Shown here one piece after another: positions 41,102 to 49,824 of a stretch of DNA of 64,000 nt; the first letter of the stretch is position 1, and the number at the start of each line of letters is the position of its first letter. Origin of the DNA: Actinokineospora diospyrosa (GTDB lineage Bacteria > Actinomycetota > Actinomycetes > Mycobacteriales > Pseudonocardiaceae); contig NZ_JAMTCO010000002.1 of NCBI RefSeq assembly GCF_024171925.1, positions 399,041 through 463,040 on the forward strand, in the 5' to 3' direction. The notes under the pieces are model-generated. The model did no database searches and had not been told where the DNA came from. It saw only the letters and a program-made list of their open reading frames with translations. Both the position numbers and the translations under genes were made by a program.

Positions 41102-41107
41102 TAAGTT
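41102..41107 (+). promoter_or_regulatory. -10 box TAAGTT, probable leaderless transcript of LuxR-type regulator
   Basis: TAAGTT ends six bases before the ATG at 41114; no ribosome-binding site lies between. The 231-base gap to the divergent PL8 gene shows nothing else clear. Confidence 0.5.
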
Positions 41108-41113
41108 CTGTGT

Positions 41114-43786
41114 ATGGCGACCGTCCCCCCGGTACTGGGCCGGGCACAGGTGATCGCCCGGTGCCGGGGCGCGCTCGCCGACGGCGGTGGCGTGCTGCTG
41201 CACGGGCCCGCCGGGATCGGCAAATCCCTGTTGCTCGACTCGCTGGTCGCCGAGGCCGGGGCCGAGCAGGTGCTGCGGACCGGACCGGCCTCGGCCGACC
41301 GGAACCTGCCGCACGTCGCGCTCTACGACCTGTTCGCCAAGGTGCTGCCGCTGGTCGAGCTGCCAGCGCACCTGCGGGCCGCGCTGGACACCGCGCTGCT
41401 GCGCGCCGCGCCCGAGCACCCGGTCGACCCGCTCGCGCTGCGGCTGGCGGTGGTCGAACTGCTGCGCGGCCTCGCCGAACGGCACTCGGTGCTGCTGGTG
41501 CTCGACGACGCGCAGTGGGTCGACCCGGCCAGCGCCGAGGTGCTGGCGTTCGCGGCGCGCAGGATGACCGGGCACCGGGTGCGGGTGCTGATCGCCGAGC
41601 GGACCGACGGGCCACCCACCTGCGCGGGCCTCGCCCCGTCGGTGGTCGAGGTGGAGGTCACCGGGATCGACGCCGAGTCGGTCGCGGAGCTGCTGCGCAC
41701 CCGGTTGGTCCGCCCGCTGTCGTCGGCGACGGTCGGCCGCGTCGTCGCCGCCAGCGGCGGGAACCCGTTCTACGCGCTGGAGCTGGGGCGCGCGCTGGCC
41801 CGGCACGGCGGTTCGGTCGGTGTGGACGAACCGCTGCCGGTGCCGGACAAGCTGCGCGGCCTGGTGCTCGCCCGGCTCGCGCCGCTGCCCGCGGCCGCCT
41901 GGGACGTGCTCAGGCTGGTGACCGTCGCGGTCCGACCGGGGCTGGACCTGCTGCCCCTGGGCGACCCCGGGCTCGACCCCGCGGTGGCCGCGGGGGTACT
42001 GGTCGCCGACGAGGACGGGGCGCTGCGCTTCAGCCACGCGCTGGTCGCCGAGGTGGTCGCCGCCGAGGCGACGGCCGCGCAGTGGACCGCGGCGCACGCC
42101 AGGATGGCCGCCCTGGTCACCGACCCGATCGAACGCGCGCGGCACCGCGCGCTGGCCACCCCCCGACCGGACGCGTCGATCGCCGCGGAGCTGGTGGAGG
42201 CGGCCCGGCTGGCCACCACCCGAGGCGCCCCCGCGACCGCGGCCGACCTGCTGCGGCTGGCCGCGCACCGCACGCCCGCGCCGAGCATCCGCGCCGAACG
42301 CCTGCTCGGCGCCGCCCGCGCCGCTGCGGAGGCCGGGTTGACGGCTTCGGCCGCCGACCTGTGCCGCGCCGTCGTGCGCATCGCCGTCGGTCCGACCAGG
42401 GCGTGGGCCAGGCTGCTGCTGTTCGACCTGGCCGGGCGCGACATCGTGGCCTTCGCCGGGCTGCTCGACGAGGTCGCCGCCGACGCGGGGGAGGACCCGG
42501 GGCTGCGCTGCGCGCTGGTGCTGCGCCGCGCCGAACTCGCCACCCACCTCGGCCGCACCGCCGAGGCCCTGGTCCACCTCGACCAGGCCGACGCGCTCGC
42601 CGCCCGCGCCGACGACCCGACCCTGCTGATCCGGTCGCTGATCATGCGCATCCCGTTCGCCGCGGCGTCCGGACCCGACACCGAGACCGACCTGTGCCGC
42701 AGGCTGACCCGGCACGCCGCGGGCCTGCCGCTGTCGGAACCGGTGGTCTACGCCCGCGTCTACCTCGCGGTGATCAGCCTGCGCCGCGGCGACACCACCG
42801 AGGCCGTCGACATGCTCGACCGCCTGCGCCACGAAACCGAGGCGGCGGGCCGCATCCGCGACCTGATCATGGTCCTGTACTCGCTCACCTCCGCCTACGA
42901 ACGCGCGGGCCGCTGCGCCGACGCCCGCCGCACCGCCCTGCGCGGCGCCCACCTGCGCGTGGACGTCGACCAGAACCCCGGTATCGGCCTGACCCTGCGC
43001 GCGGTGGCCGAACTCAACACCGGCAGCCTCACCGAGGCGACCACCCTGCTCGAACAGGCCGAACGCGCCGACGAACAAGCCAGGGACGCCGAATGGGCCG
43101 CCTACGCCAGCGGCCTGCGAGCCCGCGTCGCCGCCCTGCGCGGCGAACACCGGGCCGCCGCCCGCCTGTTCGGCAGCTGCCTGGCCACCCTGCGCGAAGT
43201 CGGCTACACCGACCCGGCAATGTTCCTAGTGGACGCCGACTTGGCGGAATCCCTTGCCTGGGCAGGACAACCCGACCAAGCGGAAGCCGTCCTGCGCGAC
43301 GCCCGCACCCGCGTAGTCGCCCAGGGCAGACCCGTGGTGACGCTCGGCCTCGACCGCGCCGCCGCCGTGATCGCCGCCACCGCAGGCGACCCCAGGGGCG
43401 CCGCCGACACCCTGCGCTCCAGCCTGCCCCCAACCCACCCGTACCCCCTGGAACTGGCCAAATCCTGGTTCACCCTAGGCCTCCTGGAACGCCGCGCCCG
43501 CCGCAAAGCCGCCGCCCGAGAAGCCCTAACCGAATCCCTCCGCCGCTTCAGCACCGCGGGCTGCGTCCCCTGGTCCGACCGAGCAGAGATCGAGCTGTCC
43601 AAACTGGACACCCAGGACGCGCCACTCACCGACCTGGAACACCAGATCGTCGCACAACTGCGCGAGGGCGCCACAAACCGGCAGATCGCCACGGCTCTGC
43701 ACTTGTCGGTGAAGGCGGTGGAGGCCAACTTGACTCGCATCTACCGCAAACTAGGCATCCGCAACCGCGCCGAACTGTCCACATAG
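41114..43786 (+). CDS. LAL-type LuxR-family transcriptional regulator with AAA ATPase domain
   Basis: An 890-residue MalT/LAL-like activator. Walker A 'GPAGIGKS' is at 31-38 and Walker B 'VLLVLDDAQWVDP' near 137. The middle 500 residues are helical TPR-like repeats and the C terminus carries a LuxR helix-turn-helix: 'LTDLEHQIVAQLREGATNRQIATALHLSVKAVEANLTRIYRKLGIRNRAEL'. Such proteins usually activate catabolic or secondary-metabolite genes in response to a ligand. It is divergent from the PL8 lyase and may control the secreted enzymes; that is inference. Composite repeat B follows its 3' end. Confidence 0.9.
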   Translation: MATVPPVLGRAQVIARCRGALADGGGVLLHGPAGIGKSLLLDSLVAEAGAEQVLRTGPASADRNLPHVALYDLFAKVLPLVELPAHLRAALDTALLRAAPEHPVDPLALRLAVVELLRGLAERHSVLLVLDDAQWVDPASAEVLAFAARRMTGHRVRVLIAERTDGPPTCAGLAPSVVEVEVTGIDAESVAELLRTRLVRPLSSATVGRVVAASGGNPFYALELGRALARHGGSVGVDEPLPVPDKLRGLVLARLAPLPAAAWDVLRLVTVAVRPGLDLLPLGDPGLDPAVAAGVLVADEDGALRFSHALVAEVVAAEATAAQWTAAHARMAALVTDPIERARHRALATPRPDASIAAELVEAARLATTRGAPATAADLLRLAAHRTPAPSIRAERLLGAARAAAEAGLTASAADLCRAVVRIAVGPTRAWARLLLFDLAGRDIVAFAGLLDEVAADAGEDPGLRCALVLRRAELATHLGRTAEALVHLDQADALAARADDPTLLIRSLIMRIPFAAASGPDTETDLCRRLTRHAAGLPLSEPVVYARVYLAVISLRRGDTTEAVDMLDRLRHETEAAGRIRDLIMVLYSLTSAYERAGRCADARRTALRGAHLRVDVDQNPGIGLTLRAVAELNTGSLTEATTLLEQAERADEQARDAEWAAYASGLRARVAALRGEHRAAARLFGSCLATLREVGYTDPAMFLVDADLAESLAWAGQPDQAEAVLRDARTRVVAQGRPVVTLGLDRAAAVIAATAGDPRGAADTLRSSLPPTHPYPLELAKSWFTLGLLERRARRKAAAREALTESLRRFSTAGCVPWSDRAEIELSKLDTQDAPLTDLEHQIVAQLREGATNRQIATALHLSVKAVEANLTRIYRKLGIRNRAELST

Positions 43787-43825
43787 CCACTTCGCCCGGT
43801 GACCACTGGCCCCCGGAACTCCCCG

Positions 43826-44215
43826 GCTCCCGTCAGGTCCGCCCCACCTGCCCGGCCGACCATTAAACACTCGAACCCCAGCAGTGCCAACTGGACTTCC
43901 GCCAGCTCCCGCCCCAACCCACCCGGCCCCTGGACACTCGGACCAGTCGCCGCCATCCCAACCCGCCGACCCACCCCTGCCAACCCCTGGACACTCGAAC
44001 CCGGCGGTGTCAGCCTGCCCCCGTCGGGTTCGCCCCAATCCACCTGCCTAGCTCGTGGACATTCGGACTTAGCGGTGCCAACTCGGCTGCCGTCAGGTCC
44101 GCCCCAACTCACCCACCCAGCACCTGGACACTCGGAACGGCCGGTGCCAACCCAGCCCCGCTCTCGGCTGCCCTGCCAATCCAGCGCCTGGACAGTCGGA
44201 CTCGCTGGTGCCAAA
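43826..44215 (+). repeat. tandem ~60-69-bp repeat array (composite B)
   Basis: About six diverged units with the same GGTGCCAAC, CGTCAGGTCCGCCC and CTGGACACTCGGA segments as composite A. The last full unit, starting at 44143, is 64 bases and again carries CGCTCTCGGCTGCCCTGCCA next to the hairpin. Confidence 0.75.
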
Positions 44216-44216
44216 T

Positions 44217-44360
44217 GCTCGATGGGGTGGACCTGTTTTGTGTGGGGGGACGGCAGCCGTAGCGTCGTTCAGCGGCAGGGCCTGCTTTTGGGCCCCTGCT
44301 TTGCGGTTCTGCCACGGGTGTCGTAGGGGCCCCGCGCAAAACAGGTCCACCGCATCGAGC
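44217..44360. repeat. 144-bp structured hairpin element (composite B)
   Basis: Arms at 44217-44242 and 44335-44360 match the 26-bp arms of composite A with two mismatched positions. The interior is nearly identical to copy A, including the GCAGGGCCTGCTTTTGGGCC terminal hairpin. The inner arm has one extra mismatch. It lies between the convergent LuxR-type and EAL-GGDEF genes. Confidence 0.75.
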
Positions 44361-44390
44361 TTTTCGCATTGTCGCGGATCGGGCCCGAGG

Positions 44391-44404
44391 TCGCCGCCAG
44401 GCGA
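44391..44404 (+). repeat. REP-like mini-hairpin (composite B)
   Basis: TCGCC-GCCA-GGCGA followed by CGAGGCCGACC, identical to the second mini-hairpin of composite A; only this one of the pair is kept here. Confidence 0.6.
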
Positions 44405-44476
44405 CGAGGCCGACCACCGGAGCCGAAGGCGGAGGCCCGAATCCCTTGCCCCGCACTCCCAGCAACGGCCTACGCC

Positions 44477-44717
44477 AAGATCAACCTGATCGAAAGCCCC
44501 CAAATACACAGCCTACCGCCGCACCCCGACAATCCGGCAGCAGCGACCAACGCCCTGTGGACACCCAGAACCGTTGTGGACAACCAACAACCAGCCCCAC
44601 AAGATCATCTGCCACAAGAGCCCCCGATATACAGCCTACCGATGCGCACCGACAAACCGGCAGCAGCAACCAGAGCCTGTGGACAACCAACAGCATTGTG
44701 GACAACTCACCACACCA
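44477..44717 (+). repeat. two tandem DnaA-box repeat units (composite B)
   Basis: Units begin AAGATCA at 44477 and 44601, a 124-base period. Nonamer pairs: 44556-44564 (TGTGGACAC, one mismatch) with 44575-44583, and 44678-44686 with 44697-44705; both pairs are exactly 19 bases apart, same orientation. Unit 1 resembles the hairpin-proximal unit of composite C; unit 2 resembles its second unit and the unit of composite A. Confidence 0.75.
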
Positions 44718-44744
44718 GCGCCAAGCTCACCCAACGCGCGAAAC

Positions 44745-46523
44745 TCACCCAACCCGCGCATGAGCCCCCCGAACCCCCCTCAACACCTCCACCCGATCAC
44801 TCCCCGGCCGCCCCAGCACCCAGCTCGACCCAGGCACCCCCTTGGCCCGCTTCTTCAACGGCGCCAACAACCGCGATGCCTCCCGGTACGACCCCACCGA
44901 TCCCACCGCGCACACCAGCGACGCCAGTGACACGCTCACCGACATCCCCTCGGTCACCCACTGCCGGTCGACCAGCCGCGCGGCCAGCGCGCTGACCTCA
45001 TCCAGATCGGTGACCACCAGGAAGTCGTCCCCACCAACGTGCGCTACCCGCGTGCTAGGCAGATCCCGTTCAGCGTCAGCGAGTTCGCGCCCGATGTGGC
45101 GGATCAGGTCGTCGCCCGCGGCGAAACCCACGGTGTCGTTGACGAGTTTGAACGAGTCGACGTCGAGCCAGGCGACGACGAACATCTCGGCGTTGTGGAT
45201 GCGGCGGTCGATGTCGCGGTCGACGACGTCGCTGCCGGGCAGGCGGGTCAGCGGGTTGAGGGCGGCGGCCTGCTCGATCTTGGCCTCGGCGACGCCGCGG
45301 ACGACCTCGGAGAGGCGGACGACGCCGATGCAGACGCGGTCGGCGTCGACGACGACCACCTCGTCGCCGTGGCGGTCCCAGTCGGTGTCGCCGACCAGGT
45401 CGAGCAGCTGCAGGCAGGTCGCGTCGGCGCGGATGGTGCGCGGGATGTCGCCGTGGCGGACCGCGGGCTTCTTGGCGTTGAGGGCGTGGCCGTAGGGACC
45501 GGTGACGGCGAGCAGGAAACGGCTGCGCGGCAACGTGCTCACCGGTCTGCCCTCGACGTCGACCAGCACCACGCCGCTGATCGTCGGGCTCTCGGCGAAG
45601 GTGTCGCGGACCTCCTCGGCGATCGCGTCCTGCGCCATCGTCGTCGCGGGCCGCAGGTAGTCCGACACCACCGGGATCGGCGCCGCGCCGGTGGTCGCGT
45701 TGAGCTCGATGATCTCGGCGACCGGCCGGGGCAGCGGCAGCGCTATCCCGCCCTCCTGGCTCGCCCCGGCGAGCAGGTTCCCCTGCGCCAACCGCACCCC
45801 GACGCGGTTGAGGCACAGCAGCTGCTCCTCGGACTCCACGCCCACCGCGGCGAGCCGGGTCCCGGTGCGGGTGCAGTACTGGGCCAGGCACTCGACCACC
45901 GCCAGGCACGCGGCGTCCTCGGGCAGCCCGGCGATCAGGTGCGCGTCCAGCTTGATCAGGTCCGGGCCGACGTCGGTCAGCAGCGACAGCGGCAGGTCCC
46001 CGTCCCCGATGGCGTCGAAGGCGATCCCGTAGCCCGCCTCCCGCAGCACCCCGAGGCCGTTGATCAGCTCGGCCCGGTGCACCCGGCTGAACGGCGGGGT
46101 GATCTCCAGGACGATGTCGCGCGGCTTGCGCCCGGTCTGGTTGAGCGCGGGGCGCAGGAACCGCAGCAGTTCCTCGGGGGCCGTCGCGGTGGCGGCGACG
46201 ATGTTGACGTGCAACGGCAGTGGCGGGTCCTGCCGCACGGACGCCAACACGGCGCGGCTGGCCAGCGAGATGTCGGTCTGCACCAGCCTTCCCGCCTTGC
46301 CTGCGGCGCGGAGCAGGTCGTAGATGTCGCCGGTGCGCGGTCGGGCCAGGGCCTCGACGGCTATTGGCTCACCGGTACGGGTGCTGAGCAACGGCTGGAA
46401 AGCGAACCTGACGTCCGGCGCGACGGTCACCCTGACATCGTGCCTGGTCCACCAGCTCAGGTGATAGTTGGTCACCATCTGTTCACCCAGCTGTACCCGG
46501 AAGAATGAAACCTGGCTCAGCAC
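44745..46523 (-). CDS. EAL-CBS-GGDEF protein, cyclic-di-GMP metabolism or sensing
   Basis: A 592-residue soluble protein. The EAL domain (about 40-285) has 'VEALARPR' with Glu57, 'LHVNIVAA', 'LEITPP', 'FDAIGDG' and 'LIKLDAHL'; the usual second Asp of the DDFGTG loop is Ala, so phosphodiesterase activity is doubtful. A CBS pair (about 295-415) is followed by a GGDEF domain (from about 440) with 'LDVDSFKLVNDTVGFAAGDDLI' and the variant site 'GGDDF' near 505. The GTG at 46523 is used; an ATG at 46478 is an alternative. It follows the lycopene cyclase gene closely. Confidence 0.85.
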   Translation of the reverse strand: MLSQVSFFRVQLGEQMVTNYHLSWWTRHDVRVTVAPDVRFAFQPLLSTRTGEPIAVEALARPRTGDIYDLLRAAGKAGRLVQTDISLASRAVLASVRQDPPLPLHVNIVAATATAPEELLRFLRPALNQTGRKPRDIVLEITPPFSRVHRAELINGLGVLREAGYGIAFDAIGDGDLPLSLLTDVGPDLIKLDAHLIAGLPEDAACLAVVECLAQYCTRTGTRLAAVGVESEEQLLCLNRVGVRLAQGNLLAGASQEGGIALPLPRPVAEIIELNATTGAAPIPVVSDYLRPATTMAQDAIAEEVRDTFAESPTISGVVLVDVEGRPVSTLPRSRFLLAVTGPYGHALNAKKPAVRHGDIPRTIRADATCLQLLDLVGDTDWDRHGDEVVVVDADRVCIGVVRLSEVVRGVAEAKIEQAAALNPLTRLPGSDVVDRDIDRRIHNAEMFVVAWLDVDSFKLVNDTVGFAAGDDLIRHIGRELADAERDLPSTRVAHVGGDDFLVVTDLDEVSALAARLVDRQWVTEGMSVSVSLASLVCAVGSVGSYREASRLLAPLKKRAKGVPGSSWVLGRPGSDRVEVLRGVRGAHARVG

Positions 46524-46538
46524 CGGTCATCCCGGTGG

Positions 46539-47657
46539 TCAATACCGCGATAGGACCAATTTCCGGCGAATCTCCCACGAGGCGCCGCGGAACACCCGGG
46601 CCATCGCGGCCGCCGTCCCCGCGACGTCCTCCCGGCCGCTCAGGTAAGCCCACCGCAGGTCAGGGGGCAGGGTAAAGAACGCCTCGAAGAACTCCGGCAG
46701 TCGATCTGGCGGTAGAGCCAACAGTGCGTGCAGGCCGTGCATCCGCATGCTGTGCACCACCCGTGCGCGGGGCGACCACACCGCCGCCCGCCCCGCCGCC
46801 GCCGCTGCGACCGGGCCGCGCGGCCACGCGTCGCTGATCGCCTCGGCCACAACGGGTGCGAGAGTCAGCGCGTCGCCCACGCTGTAGCCCGTCGCCGGGT
46901 GGACCATCCCGGCCGCCGCGCCGAACGGGATCGATCCCCGGTGCCACAACGGGGTCGCGGGTAGGTCTACCGGGAACCGCACCCGCTCGACGGCCAATGC
47001 CTCCGGCTCGCGTCCCAACCGCTGGTGCAACCGCCGCCGCAGAACGTCCCACCCGACCCCGGGGCGCGCCGCCAACGACGTCTCCTCGAGCAACACCCGG
47101 TCGGCCGACACCCCGACGGCGTAGAGGAACGTCGGCGGGCGCCCCCAGTCCATCAGCACCGCGTCACCCGATCGGACAATCCCGTCGGCGGCGGCCGAAG
47201 GCACCACAACCCCGTAGGCCGTCTGCTCCACGCACATCCTCCGGAGGGGTCCTCCGGACACCACCCGCCGCGGCCCGCTCGCGTCCACCACCACCGCGCA
47301 CGCCACCCGCCGACCGGAGCCCAGCCGCACCGTCGCCCCGCGTCGGCCGAACTCGGCCCCCACCGCCTCGTCGTCCACCGCGACCGCGGGCCCGGCCCAC
47401 AGCTCGGCGCACACCGCCGCGTTGTCCAAGACCGCGTAGTCCCGGCCCAACTCGTGACCGCTCCCGAACACCCGGGTGCTCACCGCCCCGGGGAACCGCC
47501 CCGGCAATTGATCGACCCACACCCCGTACGTCGCGGGCCACACCCGCTTCCCGCCCGGTGCGACCACCGCCGTGCTCAGCCCGACCCGTGCGCAAGCGTC
47601 CCCAATCGCCCACCCCGCAGGCCCACCCCCGACGACCACCACGTCAACCCGCCGCAT
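46539..47657 (-). CDS. lycopene cyclase family protein (FAD/NAD-binding)
   Basis: A 372-residue flavoprotein of the CrtL/CrtY type. The N-terminal dinucleotide motif is 'VDVVVVGGGPAGWAIGDACARVGL' and the family hallmark 'GMVHPATGYSVGDALTLAP' lies near 280. Such enzymes cyclise lycopene ends to beta-ionone rings. No other carotenoid gene (crtE, crtB, crtI) is in the window, so the pathway must be completed elsewhere or the substrate differs. GGAGAGGAGGG precedes the ATG at 47657. Confidence 0.82.
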   Translation of the reverse strand: MRRVDVVVVGGGPAGWAIGDACARVGLSTAVVAPGGKRVWPATYGVWVDQLPGRFPGAVSTRVFGSGHELGRDYAVLDNAAVCAELWAGPAVAVDDEAVGAEFGRRGATVRLGSGRRVACAVVVDASGPRRVVSGGPLRRMCVEQTAYGVVVPSAAADGIVRSGDAVLMDWGRPPTFLYAVGVSADRVLLEETSLAARPGVGWDVLRRRLHQRLGREPEALAVERVRFPVDLPATPLWHRGSIPFGAAAGMVHPATGYSVGDALTLAPVVAEAISDAWPRGPVAAAAAGRAAVWSPRARVVHSMRMHGLHALLALPPDRLPEFFEAFFTLPPDLRWAYLSGREDVAGTAAAMARVFRGASWEIRRKLVLSRY

Positions 47658-48092
47658 GGCCCTCCTCTCCGCCGCTCGCCGTCGCGGGCGACCTACTTCT
47701 ACGAGATCGTGCCCATCACCTGCGGCCACCTGCTCGACCTGGCACGGCTGCCGCTGTGCCTGCCCATCTGCGCGAGCTGCTCCGGTCACCGGCTCCCCGT
47801 CCAGCCCGCTCCGGGTCCTCTCCGCCGACCGGCACCGTTATCTTGATCGGCTGCCGATTCACCCGGTCCAGCGACAGAAGTTATCCACAGAAGACCCTCC
47901 CCGCTTCCCCGGTCAAGATCAACTGTCCGCCCCCGCTGGTAGACTGGGCCTGGGGACGCCCCCCGGAGAGGGTGGGGGCTGGGGTCCGGCGGGGCGCGGA
48001 GCGCGCGGTCGGGTTTGTGCTGGTGGCGGGGCATTTCCGGGGCGCATCGGGGGAGTGGGTCGGGGTGGGCCGGGTGGCCTAGGCTCGCTGGC
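47658..48092. other. 435-base divergent intergenic region
   Basis: No convincing gene. It holds an isolated perfect TTATCCACA nonamer (47881-47889) without the 19-base partner, an unassigned TAGACT box (47941-47946), and a G-rich stretch (47950-48070). A 45-codon frame from GTG 47709 encodes a Cys/Pro-rich peptide but lacks a ribosome-binding site. Confidence 0.4.
48080..48085 (+). promoter_or_regulatory. -10 box TAGGCT, probable leaderless dgt transcript
   Basis: TAGGCT is seven bases before the ATG at 48093; no ribosome-binding site is visible. Confidence 0.5.
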
Positions 48093-49676
48093 ATGTCCGA
48101 TCTTCACCGGCGCCGGGTCGAGCGGCGCGACGGGGTCCAGGGTGTCGGGGGCCAGGGTGTCGGGGTCAAGGGCAGCGGGGATCTGACCACCAACCCGTTC
48201 CGCGCCGACCGGGACCGGATCGTCGCCTCGCCGTTCTTCGCCCGGCTCGGCGGGGTCACCCAGGTGGTCAGCGCGGGTGGGTCCGGGGTCCTGCACAACC
48301 GGCTCACGCACAGCCTCAAGGTGGCCCAGATCGCCCGCGCGATCGCCGAGCGGCTGACCGCCGACGCCACCTCGGCCGGTCTGCTCGACCGGCTCGGCGG
48401 GTGCGACCCCGACGTGGTGGAGGCGGCCGCGCTCGCGCACGACCTGGGCCACCCGCCGTTCGGCCACCTCGGCGAGCAGGTCCTCGACCGGCTCGCCCGG
48501 CACCGGTTCGGCCTGCCGGACGGGTTCGAGGGCAACGCGCAGAGCTTCCGGATCATCACCACCACCGACACCAGGGGGCCCGCCGCCGCCGGGCTCGACC
48601 TCACCGCCGCGGTGCGCGCCGCGACCCTGAAGTACCCGTGGACCAGGCTGTCGCACCCCGCCGAGCACCCCCGGCACATGGCCGACCCGCCGCGCGGCGC
48701 CGCCGAGCCGCCGGACTCGCCCGCGACCGGGTCGAGCAAGTTCTCCGCCTACGTCACCGAACTCGACGACCTGTGGCAGGCGCGCGCGGTGTTCGACGGG
48801 CTGGTGCCGCCGTGGCAGCAGACCGTGGAGGCGTCCGTGATGGACAACGCCGACGACATCGCCTACGCGATCCACGACCTGGAGGACTTCCACCGCATCG
48901 GCGTCCTGCAGCACGCGCCGGTGTCGGCCGAGTTGGGCCTGTGGGAGGCCGACCGCGCCGAGTTCGCCAAGCTCGACGCCGATGAGCTGGACGCGAGCCG
49001 CCGCCCGGGGCAGTCGCTGGAGCGGCTGCGCAGGCGGCTGCACGCGCGCGACTCCTGGGTGGTCGACGACGACGCGTTCGCCGCCGCGGTGTCGCGGGTG
49101 CGCGCGGAACTGGTGGACGACCTGCTGTCCATGCCCTTCGACGGGTCCGTCGCCGCCGAGCAGGCCTTCGGCCGGTTCTCCTCCGGGTGGACCGCGCGAC
49201 TGGTCGCGGGCGTGCACGTGGTGGCCGACCCGCCGACCCGCTCGGGGCACGTGCTGCTCGGACCCCAGCAGTGGCACGAGGTGCAGGTGCTCAAGTTCGT
49301 GCACCGCCGGTTCGTGCTGCTGCGCCCGGACCTGGCGCTGCACCAGCGCGGCCAGGCCCGGCTGCTGACCAAACTGGTCGAGGCGCTGGAGCAGTGGCTC
49401 GGCGACCGCTACGAGGCGGACCGGTTGCCGCGCAGGCTGCACGACCTGGTCGAGTTGGCCCGCGTCGAGTACGGGCGGTTGGCCCAGGACAACCCGGCGG
49501 CGCTGGTCGGCGCGACCGGGGAGTGGCCCGAGGGCGCCGCGACGGTGCTCGCGCTCGCCCGCGGCCGGGCCGTCATCGACTTCGCCGCCTCGCTCGGCGA
49601 CGGCCAGGCGGCGAGCCTGCTGGAGGCGTTGTCCGGCCGGACCGGACAGTTCTGGTCGGACGCTTTTGTGCTGTAA
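48093..49676 (+). CDS. dgt: deoxyguanosinetriphosphate triphosphohydrolase-like protein
   Basis: A 527-residue HD-domain enzyme of the dGTPase family, which removes triphosphate from dNTPs and limits their pools. The metal site is 'LHNRLTHSLKVAQ' (His68/His73), 'LAHDLGHPPFGHLGE' (His116-Asp117) and 'MDNADDIAYAIHDLEDF'. The first 28 residues are Gly/Val-rich repeats encoded by short direct repeats and are not part of the fold. In many actinomycetes dgt neighbours dnaG; dnaG is absent here. Confidence 0.92.
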   Translation: MSDLHRRRVERRDGVQGVGGQGVGVKGSGDLTTNPFRADRDRIVASPFFARLGGVTQVVSAGGSGVLHNRLTHSLKVAQIARAIAERLTADATSAGLLDRLGGCDPDVVEAAALAHDLGHPPFGHLGEQVLDRLARHRFGLPDGFEGNAQSFRIITTTDTRGPAAAGLDLTAAVRAATLKYPWTRLSHPAEHPRHMADPPRGAAEPPDSPATGSSKFSAYVTELDDLWQARAVFDGLVPPWQQTVEASVMDNADDIAYAIHDLEDFHRIGVLQHAPVSAELGLWEADRAEFAKLDADELDASRRPGQSLERLRRRLHARDSWVVDDDAFAAAVSRVRAELVDDLLSMPFDGSVAAEQAFGRFSSGWTARLVAGVHVVADPPTRSGHVLLGPQQWHEVQVLKFVHRRFVLLRPDLALHQRGQARLLTKLVEALEQWLGDRYEADRLPRRLHDLVELARVEYGRLAQDNPAALVGATGEWPEGAATVLALARGRAVIDFAASLGDGQAASLLEALSGRTGQFWSDAFVL

Positions 49677-49742
49677 GAAAAATACCGAGCGTTACAACTG
49701 GACGGTGACTATCACTCGAACGGTAGATGTCACCTCGTTGGT

Positions 49743-49759
49743 GTGAACCATACGTTCAC
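49743..49759. promoter_or_regulatory. inverted repeat GTGAAC-N5-GTTCAC upstream of the S8 protease
   Basis: A 6-bp dyad with 5-base spacer, 66 bases before the GTG start, in an otherwise AT-enriched 148-base gap; a candidate operator. Confidence 0.4.
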
Positions 49760-49824
49760 CAGGTCGGGAGTACTCCCGGCGTTGGGCGGCGTGGGTCGGG
49801 GCACGCACTAGCGGGGGAGGACCC

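Noticed and set aside
43826-44215. Possible CRISPR array
   Set aside because: Whole units are similar to each other with no short constant repeat and unique spacers, and no cas genes are near.
47709-47846. 45-codon Cys/Pro-rich ORF upstream of the lycopene cyclase gene
   Set aside because: No ribosome-binding site, no recognisable family, and codon use gives no support.
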